From: Pollutimonas harenae
GTDB taxonomy: Bacteria > Pseudomonadota > Gammaproteobacteria > Burkholderiales > Burkholderiaceae_B
Direction of reading: 5' to 3'
NCBI RefSeq assembly: GCF_004153685.1
Contig: NZ_SDQD01000002.1
Coordinates: 558,001 to 622,000 of the forward strand
Length of the DNA stretch: 64,000 bases
In this document: positions 53,665-63,985 of the stretch, piece by piece
Numbering within the stretch: position 1 is the stretch's first letter
Layout of the letters: every line of letters starts with the position of its first letter
Made by a program: the position numbers and the translations under genes
Notes under the pieces: model-generated
The model's database searches: none
The model's input: only the letters and a program-made list of their open reading frames with translations
What the model was told of the DNA's origin: nothing

Positions 53665-54119
53665 GCACTTGCGACGTCGGAGTCACCCGGCCAGTCGCGT
53701 ATATACGCCTTGAGCATATTGTTTTCGAATTGCTGGGCGGCCACAATGGCTTGCGCCATATCGTAAAAGGAGATGACGCCCATTAAAGTAGGGCCATCCA
53801 TGACCGGCATGTAGCGGGCGTGCTTTTCGAGCATCAGGCGCTGCACTTCTTCAAAACTGGTGTTGGGCGACACACTGACGGGTGCGTCGTCCATGACGCT
53901 ACGTACGGTGTAGTTGCCGGTATTGCCCTGGTTACGGTGCAGGTGGCGGATGATTTCACGGAAAGTCAGCATGCCTGCCAGTTCGCCGTGATCCATGATG
54001 ACCAATGATCCGATGTCTTGTTCGCTCATGGTTTCGAGCGCCTGCAAAATCGGTGTGTCGGGTGTGGCCGTGTACAGCGTGTGGCCCTTCACGCGTAGAA
54101 TTTCACTGACTTTGAGCAT
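53658..54119 (-). CDS. CBS-pair domain protein
   Basis: A 153-residue protein made of two CBS motifs (about 8-65 and 75-130): ILQALETMSEQDIGSLVIMDHGELAGMLTFREIIRHL and TSFEEVQRLMLEKHARYMPVMDGPTLMGVISFYDMA. Such stand-alone proteins bind adenosyl ligands and act as energy or redox sensors. The start overlaps the YihY stop by 17 bases, so it is translated with it. Confidence 0.9.
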   Translation of the reverse strand: MLKVSEILRVKGHTLYTATPDTPILQALETMSEQDIGSLVIMDHGELAGMLTFREIIRHLHRNQGNTGNYTVRSVMDDAPVSVSPNTSFEEVQRLMLEKHARYMPVMDGPTLMGVISFYDMAQAIVAAQQFENNMLKAYIRDWPGDSDVASAQ

Positions 54120-55509
54120 CGTTGTTCTCCTGTGTGTCCCCGTTTGACACGATAAGAGTATTTTGCACCATCTGCGGGCTTTCGGGTAGTGGTTCGTCCC
54201 GCTCGAAAAGCGTTGTCAGCATGACTTCGGGCTGTGTCAAAGAGACAGCAATCGCATCAAGAAGTAAAGGCTGGTCGTTCATGCCGGGCTGACGACGGTC
54301 GATCAGCAAGGTATCGATCAGGGGGCCTATCGTGGCCGCGCGCTGATCGCAAGCCAGTACCCACTGATCAGCATCACCTTCTTCGGTGTCCACCACATAG
54401 CCCAGGTTTTTCAGACTGCTCAGCACCTCGCTCAGTTCTTCCTGGTGCAACTGCAGGTGTGCGCACAGAAAACGCATGCTGCGCCCGCGCGGCAGGTTGT
54501 CCTGGGCGTGCCACAAAACACGCAGCACGCGAATGGCGTGGGTGAAAGCGCCGCCTGGATAGTGTTGCAGAGCCCAGCGCCGCAGACGCAGGTCGGGCAA
54601 AATGGAAGCCACCGTGGCGCCCAGCAAAACCACGAGCCACGACAGGTAGAGCCATAGCAGGAAGATCGGCAGCGTTGCAAAGGCGCCGTAAATGACTGTA
54701 TAGGAAGGGAAGCGGGTCAGATAAAAGGCAAAGCCTGCACGCATGATTTCCAGCACGATGGCGGTGCCAAAACCGCCTACCAATGCGTCTTTCCACAATA
54801 CCTTGCGGTTGGGAACCGTGACGAACAGGGCGGTAAAGCCTAGTCCGGTGGCCAGTAGCGGGACAAAAGACAACGCTACACCGACCAGTGTGGGTAGGTC
54901 GTTGATATCGCCCAGTGACTCTCGTGCCAGTACGGAGGTGGCCCACAAGCTGGCGCCTATCAATACGGGGCCAAGTGAAATAATGGCCCAATAAACCAGC
55001 ATGCGCTGTCGTAATGGCCGTTGCCGCTTAACCTGCCAGATGCTGTTGAAGGCCTGGTCTATGGTCATGAACAGCATGACTGAGGTGACGACCAGGAACA
55101 AGGTGCCTGCTGCCGTCAGCCCTGATGCCTTGGCGGCGAATTGATTCAGGTAAAGCATGGCGTTGTCGGACACCGAGGGCGGCATCAGATTGCGGGTCAG
55201 GAAGTCTTCCAGGGCAAGCTGAAAATCGCCAAAGAGCGGGAAGGCGGTAAACAAGGCGAGCACCACGGCCAGTAACGGCACGATGCTGAGTACGGTGGTG
55301 AAGGTCAGGCTGGATGCCACCTGTGTCAGTTTTTTCTCGCCGGCACGCTGCAGGGCAAAGTGTGCAATTTTGCGGTAATTGCGCAGTAGGGTGTGTGGGT
55401 CGTCGGGGGATTTGAGCCGTGCCATGGGTACTGGCTCTTTGGCTAGCGCGTCTGGCGATGCGTCAGCGGATGGTATCTGGGTTGCGGTAGAGTCAATCTT
55501 GGTTGGCAT
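54103..55509 (-). CDS. YihY/virulence factor BrkB-family membrane protein
   Basis: A 468-residue protein of the YihY family (once called ribonuclease BN). It has about six transmembrane helices between residues 70 and 320. Motifs include LTQVASSLTFTTVLSIVPLLAVVLALF, FNSIWQVKRQRPLRQR, LPIFLLWLYLSWLVVLLGATVAS. A C-terminal cytoplasmic domain of about 130 residues resembles a winged-helix region. BrkB relatives were linked to serum resistance in Bordetella; the function is unresolved. ATG 55509 is chosen from GAAAGG upstream. Confidence 0.9.
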   Translation of the reverse strand: MPTKIDSTATQIPSADASPDALAKEPVPMARLKSPDDPHTLLRNYRKIAHFALQRAGEKKLTQVASSLTFTTVLSIVPLLAVVLALFTAFPLFGDFQLALEDFLTRNLMPPSVSDNAMLYLNQFAAKASGLTAAGTLFLVVTSVMLFMTIDQAFNSIWQVKRQRPLRQRMLVYWAIISLGPVLIGASLWATSVLARESLGDINDLPTLVGVALSFVPLLATGLGFTALFVTVPNRKVLWKDALVGGFGTAIVLEIMRAGFAFYLTRFPSYTVIYGAFATLPIFLLWLYLSWLVVLLGATVASILPDLRLRRWALQHYPGGAFTHAIRVLRVLWHAQDNLPRGRSMRFLCAHLQLHQEELSEVLSSLKNLGYVVDTEEGDADQWVLACDQRAATIGPLIDTLLIDRRQPGMNDQPLLLDAIAVSLTQPEVMLTTLFERDEPLPESPQMVQNTLIVSNGDTQENNDAQSQ

Positions 55510-55566
55510 GGTCCAAACCTTTCGTTCCGGAGCGAGTGCAAGCCTCTTTCGAGCGATAATACCAGT

Positions 55567-55959
55567 ATGACTACGCAATTAAACCCCGTGCTGCGCTATG
55601 GCGCTTCCGTATCACTGATCGCCCTGATTGTTTTATGCTTGCTCTGGGAGCTGAAAATAGCACCGTTGCGCCCAGGCGGGTCATTGCTCGCGCTGAAGGT
55701 GCTGCCCTTGCTTCTGCCTTTGCGCGGTGTGCTCAAAGGAAATTTATATACCATGCAATGGGCCGCCATGCTGATTCTGCTTTACTTCATGGAAGGCGTG
55801 GTCAGGGCCTGGTCCGATCCTTCACCGCTGTCGGCCCTGATGGGTGGGTTCGAGATCTTTTTTTCGCTGGTGTTTTACATTTGCGCGATCTTTTATCTTA
55901 AACCGGCCAAGCGGGCAGCCAAGCAAAGAGCCGCGCAGCGTACTGTCAAAGGCTCCTGA
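55567..55959 (+). CDS. DUF2069 family membrane protein
   Basis: A 130-residue inner-membrane protein with four predicted helices. It carries the family motif LPLRGVLKGNLYTMQWAAMLILLYFMEGVVRAW. Function unknown. The frame ends in a Lys/Arg-rich tail. Its TGA overlaps the selO ATG (TGATG at 55957), so the two are coupled. It is divergent from the YihY gene across 57 bases. Confidence 0.9.
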   Translation: MTTQLNPVLRYGASVSLIALIVLCLLWELKIAPLRPGGSLLALKVLPLLLPLRGVLKGNLYTMQWAAMLILLYFMEGVVRAWSDPSPLSALMGGFEIFFSLVFYICAIFYLKPAKRAAKQRAAQRTVKGS

Positions 55960-57434
55960 TGCAGGACACTATCCAAAACCTGACGATCCAGAATTCCTTT
56001 GCCGAATTACCGTCGGCGTTCTATACCCGCTTGTCGTCCCAGCCGCTGACGCAGCCGCGCTTGCTACATGCCAATTCTGATGTAGCGGCATTGCTGGGCT
56101 TGTCTGCCAAGGCATTCGACGATCCGGCATTTCTCGATGTTTGTTCGGGTACGGCGCCTTTGCCCGGTGGCAAGACCCTGGCAGCGGTGTATAGCGGTCA
56201 TCAGTTCGGTGTATGGGCGGGGCAGTTGGGCGATGGCAGGGCTCATTTGTTGGGCGAGGTCGTTACCCCCTCGGGAAACTGGGAGGTGCAGCTCAAGGGC
56301 TCGGGGCGTACGCCTTACTCACGCATGGGCGATGGGCGTGCTGTATTGCGCTCTTCTGTGCGCGAATATCTGGCGAGCGAGGCCATGGCTGGGTTGGGTA
56401 TACCGACTACCCGTGCGCTTGCACTGGTCGTGTCCGACGATCCCGTCTATCGTGAAACCGTGGAAACGGCCGCTGTTGTGACCCGGGTTTCGCCTAGCTT
56501 CGTCCGCTTCGGCACTTTCGAGCATTGGGCGGGGTCTTCAAATAACTTGCGCACATTGTGCAATTATGTAATTGATCATTTTTATCCGGAATGCCGCGAT
56601 ACGGCCAGCAGCGAGCCGGCGCACGAACACGCTGCCGTCTTGCGTTTTCTCAGAGCGGTGGTTGAACGTACCGCACGATTGCTTGCCGACTGGCAAACGG
56701 CGGGTTTTTGCCATGGCGTCATGAATACCGACAATATGTCGATACTGGGCCTGACCATCGACTATGGGCCTTATGGCTTCATGGATGCGTTTCAAGTCAA
56801 TCATGTCTGCAACCATAGCGATACTCAGGGGCGCTACGCGTGGAATGCACAGCCCTCCGTCGCCAACTGGAATCTATACCGGCTGGCCAGCGCGCTGATG
56901 GGTCTGGATATTCCTGCTGATGCACTGAAGCAAGAACTCGAACATTTTGAGACCGTTTTTCTGCAAGCTTATCGTGGCAACCTGAGTACCAAACTGGGTT
57001 TCAGGCGGTGGGAAGAGGGCGACGATGAGTTATTCGACGATTGGTGGCGTTTGTTGCATACGCAAAGCGCCGATTTCACGCTATCGTTTCGAAGCCTGGC
57101 TTCGGCACTAGTGCAACGCGGAGCCTGGTTGTCCAGGTTTGAGGACCAGGCGGCGGCTACTGTCTGGCTCGACCGCTATGTGGCGCGCCTTGCTCGTGAT
57201 CAACGCTCGGATGAGGAGCGTATCGGACAGATGAATGGAGCCAATCCAGTGTATGTCCTGCGCAATCATCTGGCCGAAGCAGCCATACAGGCGGCCGCCC
57301 GGGGCGATGCCGGCGAAATCGACACTTTGCTCGGTTTACTGCGCGAGCCCTATATCGAGAAGCCTGGGTTTGAAGCTTATGCGTCGGCGCCGCCCGACTG
57401 GGCCAGCCGCCTGGAGGTAAGCTGCTCTTCGTAG
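55959..57434 (+). CDS. selO: SelO/YdiU protein adenylyltransferase
   Basis: A 491-residue pseudokinase-fold enzyme that transfers AMP to Ser, Thr or Tyr of target proteins, tied to redox stress. Motifs are YSGHQFGVWAGQLGDGRAHLLGE, QLKGSGRTPYSRMGDGRAVLRSSVREYLASEAM (seen as KGSGRTPYSR and VREYLASEAM) and HGVMNTDNMSILGLTIDYGPYGFMD. The last holds the catalytic Asp-Asn pair. The C-terminus ends in SCSS, with the Cys that replaces selenocysteine in bacterial members. Confidence 0.96.
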   Translation: MQDTIQNLTIQNSFAELPSAFYTRLSSQPLTQPRLLHANSDVAALLGLSAKAFDDPAFLDVCSGTAPLPGGKTLAAVYSGHQFGVWAGQLGDGRAHLLGEVVTPSGNWEVQLKGSGRTPYSRMGDGRAVLRSSVREYLASEAMAGLGIPTTRALALVVSDDPVYRETVETAAVVTRVSPSFVRFGTFEHWAGSSNNLRTLCNYVIDHFYPECRDTASSEPAHEHAAVLRFLRAVVERTARLLADWQTAGFCHGVMNTDNMSILGLTIDYGPYGFMDAFQVNHVCNHSDTQGRYAWNAQPSVANWNLYRLASALMGLDIPADALKQELEHFETVFLQAYRGNLSTKLGFRRWEEGDDELFDDWWRLLHTQSADFTLSFRSLASALVQRGAWLSRFEDQAAATVWLDRYVARLARDQRSDEERIGQMNGANPVYVLRNHLAEAAIQAAARGDAGEIDTLLGLLREPYIEKPGFEAYASAPPDWASRLEVSCSS

Positions 57435-57450
57435 GCAGGTCAGGTGCTGG

Positions 57451-57469
57451 GACGGGCAGCTCGCCCGTC
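57451..57469. other. Stem-loop between selO and aroC
   Basis: GACGGGC-AGCTC-GCCCGTC is a 7-bp perfect GC-rich stem with a 5-base loop, 16 bases after the selO stop. No T run follows, so it may be a weak terminator or an RNA-stability element. The following TATATTTAATAGAATTG region is a possible aroC promoter. Confidence 0.4.
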
Positions 57470-57524
57470 ATGCTGCCACATATATTTAATAGAATTGATG
57501 CAACGGTTAAGGTAAAAGATCACT

Positions 57525-58583
57525 ATGTCAGGCAATACCCTAGGTAAACTTTTCTGCGTCACAAACTTCGGTGAGTCCCATGGCCCGGCCATAGGCGCGG
57601 TGGTCGACGGCTGCCCGCCGGGTCTCGCGCTCAGCGAGGCCGATATCCAACTGGAGCTCGACCGGCGCAGGCCCGGCACTTCACGGCATGTAACCCAGCG
57701 TCAGGAACCCGATCAGGTTGAGATTCTTTCCGGTGTCTACGAAGGGGTGACCACGGGAACACCCATCAGCCTGCTTATTCGCAATGCTGATGCGCGCAGC
57801 AAAGACTACAGCAATATTGCCGATACTTTCCGGCCTGGCCATGCCGACTACACCTATTGGCGTAAATTCACTGAACGTGACCCGCGCGGCGGGGGGCGCT
57901 CCTCCGCACGCCTGACGGCACCAACCGTTGCAGCGGGGGCGATTGCCAAAAAATGGCTGGCACAAGTCCACGGTACCCAGGTACGAGGCTATATGAGCCA
58001 GCTGGGGCCTATAGCCATTCCCTTCCTGTCCTGGGACGAGGTCGCAAACAACCCCTTTTATGCACCCAACGCCCAGGTCGTCCCCGAGCTCGAAGCGTAT
58101 ATGGATGGACTGCGGCGCGATGGCGACTCCATAGGCGCCCGCATCGAGGTGCATGCTCAGAACGTGCCGGCAGGCTGGGGCGAACCTTTGTATGATCGCC
58201 TCGACGCCGATATTGCCCATGTCATGATGGGGCTGAATGCTGTCAAGGGCGTATCCATTGGTGCCGGCTTTGATTGCATTGCCCAGCGTGGATCGGAGCA
58301 TGGCGATGAAATCACGCCCGATGGATTTCTGAGCAACCACGCGGGCGGTGTGCTCGGTGGTATCTCGTCGGGGCAGGACATCACCGTGTCCCTGGCCATC
58401 AAGCCAACATCCAGCATACGTGTCGAGCGCAAATCCATCAATCGTGCAGGTGAGCCGGTACAAGTCCAGACGCTGGGGCGGCATGATCCTTGTGTTGGCA
58501 TACGTGCCACGCCTATTGCCGAAGCCATGCTTGCTCTTGTACTGATGGACCATGCGCTGCGGCATCGTGCCCAGTGCGGATGA
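57525..58583 (+). CDS. aroC: Chorismate synthase
   Basis: A 352-residue enzyme that uses reduced FMN to convert EPSP to chorismate, the end of the shikimate pathway. It begins [33 protein letters not shown] (motif GESHG). It has [17 protein letters not shown]-like [25 protein letters not shown] and [14 protein letters not shown] 57525 precedes the conserved N-terminus. Confidence 0.97.
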   Translation: MSGNTLGKLFCVTNFGESHGPAIGAVVDGCPPGLALSEADIQLELDRRRPGTSRHVTQRQEPDQVEILSGVYEGVTTGTPISLLIRNADARSKDYSNIADTFRPGHADYTYWRKFTERDPRGGGRSSARLTAPTVAAGAIAKKWLAQVHGTQVRGYMSQLGPIAIPFLSWDEVANNPFYAPNAQVVPELEAYMDGLRRDGDSIGARIEVHAQNVPAGWGEPLYDRLDADIAHVMMGLNAVKGVSIGAGFDCIAQRGSEHGDEITPDGFLSNHAGGVLGGISSGQDITVSLAIKPTSSIRVERKSINRAGEPVQVQTLGRHDPCVGIRATPIAEAMLALVLMDHALRHRAQCG

Positions 58584-58660
58584 GTACAAACACAGAACAG
58601 TCACTGCTGACAGATCGGAATTATTCGCAGATCAATATCGCAAAAAGGAGCGCAATCATC

Positions 58661-59497
58661 GTGAAAATGCATAAAACAACACTGCGTAGGACATTTGCCC
58701 TGGGGCTGGTATCGACGGCAGTCGTGCTGGGCGGCTGCGCTGCTGTGCAAACCACAGACTCTGGCGCCATAGGGGTGGAGCGTACCCAGTACATGTCCAG
58801 CATGGTGTCTGAAGAAGCGCTGCAGCAAGAGGCCGCCCAGCAATATAGCAGCTTGCTTTCACAGGCCAAAGCCAAAGGTGCTCTCGATAGGGATGCTGCA
58901 CAAACCAAACGTGTGCAGATTATCTCGCAGCGGCTGATCAAGCAGGCGGGAGTGTTCCGTCCCGATGCGGCCAGTTGGAACTGGGATGTTCATGTGCTGA
59001 GTTCCGACGAAGTGAATGCCTGGTGCATGCCTGGTGGGAAGATAGCTGTCTACACTGGTCTGATTGCCCGGATCAAGCCTACTGACGATGAGTTAGCGGC
59101 AGTTATTGGTCACGAGATGGCCCATGCATTGCGTGAACACTCGCGTGAACAAGTCTCGCAGCAAATGGTGACCAACATGGGACTGTCGGTGCTCTCAGCC
59201 GTTACCGGTGTGGGCGCAACGGCTGATTTGGGCGGTGCCCTGACCAACGTTATGTTCACATTGCCCAACAGCCGTACTCATGAAACGGAAGCTGATCGTA
59301 TCGGTGTCGAACTGGCAGCCCGCGCTGGCTATGATCCGCGTGCGGCTGTCACTCTATGGCAGAAGATGGGGGCATTGGGCGGTAGCAGCGCACCGCCCGA
59401 AATTTTGTCGACTCACCCGTCGGCCGCGAGCCGAATTGCCGACCTGACCGAGGCGGCAAACAAGGTTTTGCCTTTGTACCAGCAGGCCAGAAAATAA
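58661..59497 (+). CDS. M48-family metallopeptidase lipoprotein
   Basis: A 278-residue predicted lipoprotein peptidase. The lipobox LGGC gives Cys26. The zinc motif H151-E-M-A-H155 with a third ligand further on in THETEADRIG marks the M48 family (HtpX/Oma1/LoiP type), which degrades misfolded envelope proteins. The GTG at 58661 is used since GGAG lies 11 bases before it; ATG 58667 would sit 17 bases away. The frame is open upstream, overlapping aroC. Confidence 0.88.
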   Translation: MKMHKTTLRRTFALGLVSTAVVLGGCAAVQTTDSGAIGVERTQYMSSMVSEEALQQEAAQQYSSLLSQAKAKGALDRDAAQTKRVQIISQRLIKQAGVFRPDAASWNWDVHVLSSDEVNAWCMPGGKIAVYTGLIARIKPTDDELAAVIGHEMAHALREHSREQVSQQMVTNMGLSVLSAVTGVGATADLGGALTNVMFTLPNSRTHETEADRIGVELAARAGYDPRAAVTLWQKMGALGGSSAPPEILSTHPSAASRIADLTEAANKVLPLYQQARK

Positions 59498-59508
59498 ACC
59501 GCAGGTGA

Positions 59509-60591
59509 TCAGGTGCCGGATTGTGTGGCTGCAGCCTGGGTGCTGCGGCCACGTATGCGGTACCAGTTCACGCCGATGGCTGCAATAAGCAGCAGGCCCA
59601 GGTAACCCAGCAAGGGGTATACGGTACCCACCAGCTTGGTAAAGCCCACCAGGCTCAAGCCCAGGCCGATAAATCCCGAGGCGATGCTGAATATGCGGAA
59701 GCGGCCAGTTTCCGGTTTGGCAAACCTGGCGCTGAAGGCAAAGAACATGCCGACTGATGTGCTGTAGATCATGCAAATGATCGATATGCTCATAAGGATG
59801 CCGGCAACAGGTGAAACCCGTGCCGCCAGCGCTAGGGTGGGTAGTTCGGCGCCTTGCAACTGGTTCAGGTTGAAGAGTAGGGCGATATTGATCAGCATGA
59901 TCAGCACGCCCAGGCCTACACCGCCGATGATTCCGCCCAGTGTGGTTGTCTTGCGGTCGGTGTTGCGCCCGGAGATCACCGCCAGCATAGGAAAGCCGAC
60001 GGCAATATTGAATGATGCATAAAGCAGCGCGCCCAGAGCCCAATGGGGTGCGACGGTTTCCTGCTCGCTGGCAAGCATCAGCAGTTCGTCCATATTGGCA
60101 TTGCTGGTAAAGAGCGAATACGCCGTGATGATCAGCACCATGCACAGCAGGAAAGGTGTTGCAGCGCTGACCAGGTTGATAATGCGCCTGACATTCAAAC
60201 ACAGAGTGCCGACAGTCAACAGCGTCATGAAGAGCCCACCAAGTGCCGGCGAGAGTCCGAATTGCTGCTCGAATAACGAACCCGTAGCTGCCAGCATCGC
60301 AATTCCGACGCCAAACAGAAAGAAAGTCAACAAGAAGTCCATGGCCTGGCCAGCACGGCGGCCGAATAAGGTCAGCAATACATGTTTGTGCGATTCGGCC
60401 TGTAGCTGGGTGCTCATTTCAGCGATTTGCCGGCCCAGGAACGCAAACAGAAAACCTGCCAGCAAAGTGCCGCCAATACTGGCCAAGCCGTAACCGGTAA
60501 AAAACTGCAGTACTTCCTGCCCGGAGGCGAAGCCGCCTCCGATGATCACGCCCATATAAGCGAAGGCCAGCTGGAATGCGTATTTGTTCAT
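59509..60591 (-). CDS. YkvI-family membrane transporter
   Basis: A 360-residue integral membrane protein with about ten transmembrane helices. It begins with the family motif FAYMGVIIGGGFASGQEVLQFF. The family belongs to the APC superfamily as I recall it; no substrate is known. The C-terminus is a short basic tail (RIRGRSTQ). It converges on the M48 gene and diverges from leuC. Confidence 0.82.
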   Translation of the reverse strand: MNKYAFQLAFAYMGVIIGGGFASGQEVLQFFTGYGLASIGGTLLAGFLFAFLGRQIAEMSTQLQAESHKHVLLTLFGRRAGQAMDFLLTFFLFGVGIAMLAATGSLFEQQFGLSPALGGLFMTLLTVGTLCLNVRRIINLVSAATPFLLCMVLIITAYSLFTSNANMDELLMLASEQETVAPHWALGALLYASFNIAVGFPMLAVISGRNTDRKTTTLGGIIGGVGLGVLIMLINIALLFNLNQLQGAELPTLALAARVSPVAGILMSISIICMIYSTSVGMFFAFSARFAKPETGRFRIFSIASGFIGLGLSLVGFTKLVGTVYPLLGYLGLLLIAAIGVNWYRIRGRSTQAAATQSGT

Positions 60592-60745
60592 GATTAAAAT
60601 AAAAAAAGCGGGAATAGCGGCTGGATATATGCCTGGGGCAATTTGTTTTTATAAGCCGGGTAAGTAGGCGATTGTACTATTCCGTACAGGTTAACCCTGG
60701 ATTGAAGGTTGCCTGTCACTGTGTATACCAGTATAAGAACTTGTC

Positions 60746-60773
60746 TTGTACCAGGTTTGTGTGCTGGCATAAT
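60746..60773 (+). promoter_or_regulatory. Candidate sigma-70 promoter of leuCDB
   Basis: TTGTAC at 60746-60751 and CATAAT at 60768-60773 are separated by 16 bases, about 60 bases before the leuC ATG. A short leader frame begins ten bases after the -10 box. Confidence 0.4.
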
Positions 60774-60782
60774 AATCGGTAA

Positions 60783-60827
60783 ATGACGCTGTTGCAGCGT
60801 TTCTTCCCGCGTTTCTCTTTTTTATAG
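60783..60827 (+). CDS. Possible leader peptide before leuC
   Basis: A 14-codon frame (MTLLQRFFPRFSFL) ends nine bases before the leuC start. It has adjacent Leu codons and a small hairpin ACGCTG-TTG-CAGCGT at 60786-60800 over its beginning. It could couple translation to leuC or respond to amino acid supply. There is no clear ribosome site, so chance is possible. Confidence 0.3.
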   Translation: MTLLQRFFPRFSFL

Positions 60828-60836
60828 AGCACTACC

Positions 60837-62240
60837 ATGGCACAAACCCTGTACGACAAACTCTGGAGCGCACACGTTGTGCACCAAGAGGCGGACGGCA
60901 CCTGTTTGCTGTATATAGACCGTCATCTGGTTCATGAGGTCACTAGCCCGCAAGCCTTCGAAGGGCTGCGTCTGGCAGACCGCAAACCATGGCGCATCAG
61001 CGCCAATCTGGCGGTTGCCGACCATAATGTTCCCACTACGGCGCGCAACGAGGGCATACAAGATCCCATTTCGCGCTTGCAGGTCGATACCCTGGACGAA
61101 AACTGCGAAAAATACGGTATTACCGAGTTCCGCATGAACGATGTCCGCCAGGGTATCGTCCATATCATCGGGCCTGAGCAGGGCGCCACTTTGCCGGGTA
61201 TGACGGTGGTTTGCGGCGACTCCCACACCAGCACTCACGGTGCTGTGGGTGCGCTGGCGTTCGGCATCGGTACCTCCGAGGTCGAGCATGTGCTGGCCAC
61301 TCAAACGCTGCTCATGAAGAAAAACAAGAATATGCTGATCCGGATCGAAGGCGAGCTGCCCGCAGGGTGCACCGCTAAGGATCTGGTCTTGTATGTCATT
61401 GGCAAGATAGGCACTGCGGGCGGTACAGGCTATGCCATCGAGTTTGGTGGCAGCACCATGCGTGCGCTGTCTGTCGAAGGCCGGATGACAGTCTGCAATA
61501 TGGCGATCGAAGCCGGCGCCCGCTCGGGCATGGTGGCCGTAGACCAGAAAACCATCGACTACTTCCGTGGTCGTCCTTACGCACCTGCTGGTGCATTGTG
61601 GGACCAGGCCGTTCAATATTGGCGTACGCTGCACTCCGACGAGGGTGCTCAGTTTGATCAGGTGGTCGATATTGATGCGCGCGACATCGTGCCGCAGGTG
61701 TCCTGGGGCACGTCGCCAGAAATGGTCCTGCCTGTCGACGCCCGTGTACCGGATCCCGACAAAGAAAAAGACGATGTACGGCGCAGCGGCATAGAGCGCG
61801 CACTCGAATACATGGGACTCAAGCCCAATACACCGCTTACTGATATCAAGGTAGACCGAGTCTTCATTGGGTCCTGTACCAACGCTCGCATCGAAGACTT
61901 ACGCGCCGCAGCGACTGTGGCACGAGGCAAGCGAGTGGCCTCGTCGGTCAAGCAGGCCATGGTCGTACCAGGCTCCGGTCTGGTCAAACTCCAGGCCGAA
62001 CAAGAAGGGTTGGACAAAATCTTTCTGGATGCCGGTTTCGAATGGCGCGAGCCGGGCTGTTCCATGTGTCTGGCCATGAATGCCGACCGCCTCGAACCCG
62101 GCGAGCGCTGTGCCTCGACATCGAATCGCAATTTCGAGGGTCGTCAGGGGCAGGGTGGGCGTACGCATCTGGTCAGCCCGGCCATGGCGGCAGCCGCCGC
62201 TGTAGCCGGTCATTTTGTTGACATACGAAATTTTCGATAG
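60837..62240 (+). CDS. leuC: 3-isopropylmalate dehydratase, large subunit
   Basis: A 467-residue aconitase-family subunit. With LeuD it isomerises 2- and 3-isopropylmalate in leucine synthesis. The iron-sulfur cluster cysteines are C347 ([11 protein letters not shown]), C408 and C411 (GCSMCLAMN). [28 protein letters not shown] holds the substrate site. The ribosome site is weak (TAGAGC). Order leuC-leuD-leuB, with leuA absent here. Confidence 0.98.
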   Translation: MAQTLYDKLWSAHVVHQEADGTCLLYIDRHLVHEVTSPQAFEGLRLADRKPWRISANLAVADHNVPTTARNEGIQDPISRLQVDTLDENCEKYGITEFRMNDVRQGIVHIIGPEQGATLPGMTVVCGDSHTSTHGAVGALAFGIGTSEVEHVLATQTLLMKKNKNMLIRIEGELPAGCTAKDLVLYVIGKIGTAGGTGYAIEFGGSTMRALSVEGRMTVCNMAIEAGARSGMVAVDQKTIDYFRGRPYAPAGALWDQAVQYWRTLHSDEGAQFDQVVDIDARDIVPQVSWGTSPEMVLPVDARVPDPDKEKDDVRRSGIERALEYMGLKPNTPLTDIKVDRVFIGSCTNARIEDLRAAATVARGKRVASSVKQAMVVPGSGLVKLQAEQEGLDKIFLDAGFEWREPGCSMCLAMNADRLEPGERCASTSNRNFEGRQGQGGRTHLVSPAMAAAAAVAGHFVDIRNFR

Positions 62241-62249
62241 GAAGCCATC

Positions 62250-62900
62250 ATGCAAGCCTTTACCACTCATCAAGGCCTGGTAGCGCCGCTCGACCGCGAG
62301 AATGTCGATACCGACCTGATCATACCCAAGCAATTTCTCAAGTCCATCAAACGCACGGGCTTCGGGCCCAACCTGTTCGACGAACTGCGCTACCTGGATC
62401 ACGGCGAACCTGGCATGGATAACACCAGGCGCCCACTCAATCCTGATTTCGTCTTGAACCAGGAGCGGTACCAGGGTGCTTCGATTTTGCTGGCACGCAA
62501 GAATTTCGGCTGTGGATCCAGCCGCGAACACGCACCATGGGCGTTGACCCAGTTTGGCTTTCGCGCCATTATCGCGCCCTCGTACGCCGATATCTTTTTC
62601 AACAATAGTTTCAAGAATGGCTTATTGCCTATCGTGCTGCCAGAGCTGCAGGTGGCGCGCCTGTTTGAAGAGGTCAAGGCGTTCGTGGGCTACAAGCTGC
62701 GCATAGATTTGGCCAGGCAAGTCGTGATTGCCGAAGATGGTCGCGAGCTGGCTTTCGACATCGAACCCTTCCGCAAGCACTGCTTGCTGCAAGGCCTGGA
62801 CGACATCGGCCAGACCCTGCAAAAGGCCGACCTGATTCGTTCTTTCGAAGCCGAACGGTTGGCCCGCCATCCCTGGCTGGAATCACGTCCCATCGCATAG
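62250..62900 (+). CDS. leuD: 3-isopropylmalate dehydratase, small subunit
   Basis: A 216-residue swivel-domain partner of LeuC, with [22 protein letters not shown] and [21 protein letters not shown], then [23 protein letters not shown]. It follows leuC after nine bases with AGGAAGCC upstream. Confidence 0.98.
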   Translation: MQAFTTHQGLVAPLDRENVDTDLIIPKQFLKSIKRTGFGPNLFDELRYLDHGEPGMDNTRRPLNPDFVLNQERYQGASILLARKNFGCGSSREHAPWALTQFGFRAIIAPSYADIFFNNSFKNGLLPIVLPELQVARLFEEVKAFVGYKLRIDLARQVVIAEDGRELAFDIEPFRKHCLLQGLDDIGQTLQKADLIRSFEAERLARHPWLESRPIA

Positions 62901-62908
62901 GAAACACA

Positions 62909-63985
62909 ATGACTCACAAGATTGCCGTATTGCCCGGTGATGGCATCGGCCCCGAAATTACCGAACAGGCCGTCCGTGTATTGACTGCACTGGGCCTGGA
63001 TCTGGATTTGCAAACTGCCCCCGTAGGAGGCGCTGCCTACGAAGTGCAAGAGCATCCCTTGCCTGCCAGTACGCTGGAACTGGCCAAGGGGTCGGCAGCC
63101 ATTCTATTTGGCGCCGTGGGCGACTGGAAATACGACAGTCTGCCGCGCGAGCTGCGTCCCGAGCAGGCTATTCTGGGCCTGCGCAAGGCGCTGGGCCTGT
63201 TTGCCAATTTGCGGCCGGCCATTCTGTACCCTCAATTGGCCAATGCCTCTTCACTTAAGCCTGAGGTGGTATCCGGTCTCGATATTCTTATCGTGCGCGA
63301 GCTGACAGGCGACATCTATTTCGGGCAGCCGCGTGGCGTGCGTCAACTCGACGATGGCCCCTTTAAGGGCGAGCGTCAGGGTTTTGACACCATGCACTAT
63401 GCCGAGCCGGAAATCCGTCGTATTGCGCATGTGGCGTTCCAGGCAGCACAAAAACGCGGCAAGCGTTTGTGCAGCGTCGACAAGGCCAATGTGCTGGAAA
63501 CCTCTCAGTTCTGGCGAGACATCATGATTGCTGTCGCCGGGGAATACCCCGACGTCGAGCTGTCGCACATGTATGTCGATAATGCCGCCATGCAATTGGT
63601 GCGGGCTCCCAAAGAATTCGATGTGATTGTCACGGGTAATTTGTTTGGCGACATTCTTTCCGACGAGGCTGCCATGCTGACGGGCTCCATCGGCATGCTG
63701 CCTTCTGCTTCGCTGAATGCTTCGAATCAGGGGCTATACGAACCCAGCCATGGTTCCGCCCCCGATATCGCGGGCAAGAACCTGGCCAATCCGCTGGCAA
63801 CCATATTGTCAGCCGCCATGTTGCTGCGTTACTCACTGAACGAGGCAGGGCAGGCCGATCGTATCGAAGCTGCCGTACAAGCTGTTCTGGAGCGGGGTTT
63901 GCGCACAGCAGACCTGTATGAATCCGGCACTACAAAGGTTTCGACAACAGAAATGGGCGATGCTGTGCTGAAAGCTTTAAAATAA
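62909..63985 (+). CDS. leuB: 3-isopropylmalate dehydrogenase
   Basis: A 358-residue NAD-dependent decarboxylating dehydrogenase of leucine synthesis. It starts [17 protein letters not shown] and has [37 protein letters not shown], and the metal and cofactor motifs [26 protein letters not shown] and [17 protein letters not shown]. It ends 15 bases before the window edge, so the next gene is not visible. Confidence 0.98.
   Translation: MTHKIAVLPGDGIGPEITEQAVRVLTALGLDLDLQTAPVGGAAYEVQEHPLPASTLELAKGSAAILFGAVGDWKYDSLPRELRPEQAILGLRKALGLFANLRPAILYPQLANASSLKPEVVSGLDILIVRELTGDIYFGQPRGVRQLDDGPFKGERQGFDTMHYAEPEIRRIAHVAFQAAQKRGKRLCSVDKANVLETSQFWRDIMIAVAGEYPDVELSHMYVDNAAMQLVRAPKEFDVIVTGNLFGDILSDEAAMLTGSIGMLPSASLNASNQGLYEPSHGSAPDIAGKNLANPLATILSAAMLLRYSLNEAGQADRIEAAVQAVLERGLRTADLYESGTTKVSTTEMGDAVLKALK

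Noticed and set aside
57681-58604. A 307-codon frame antisense to aroC
   Set aside because: Same cause: shadow of a well-conserved gene.
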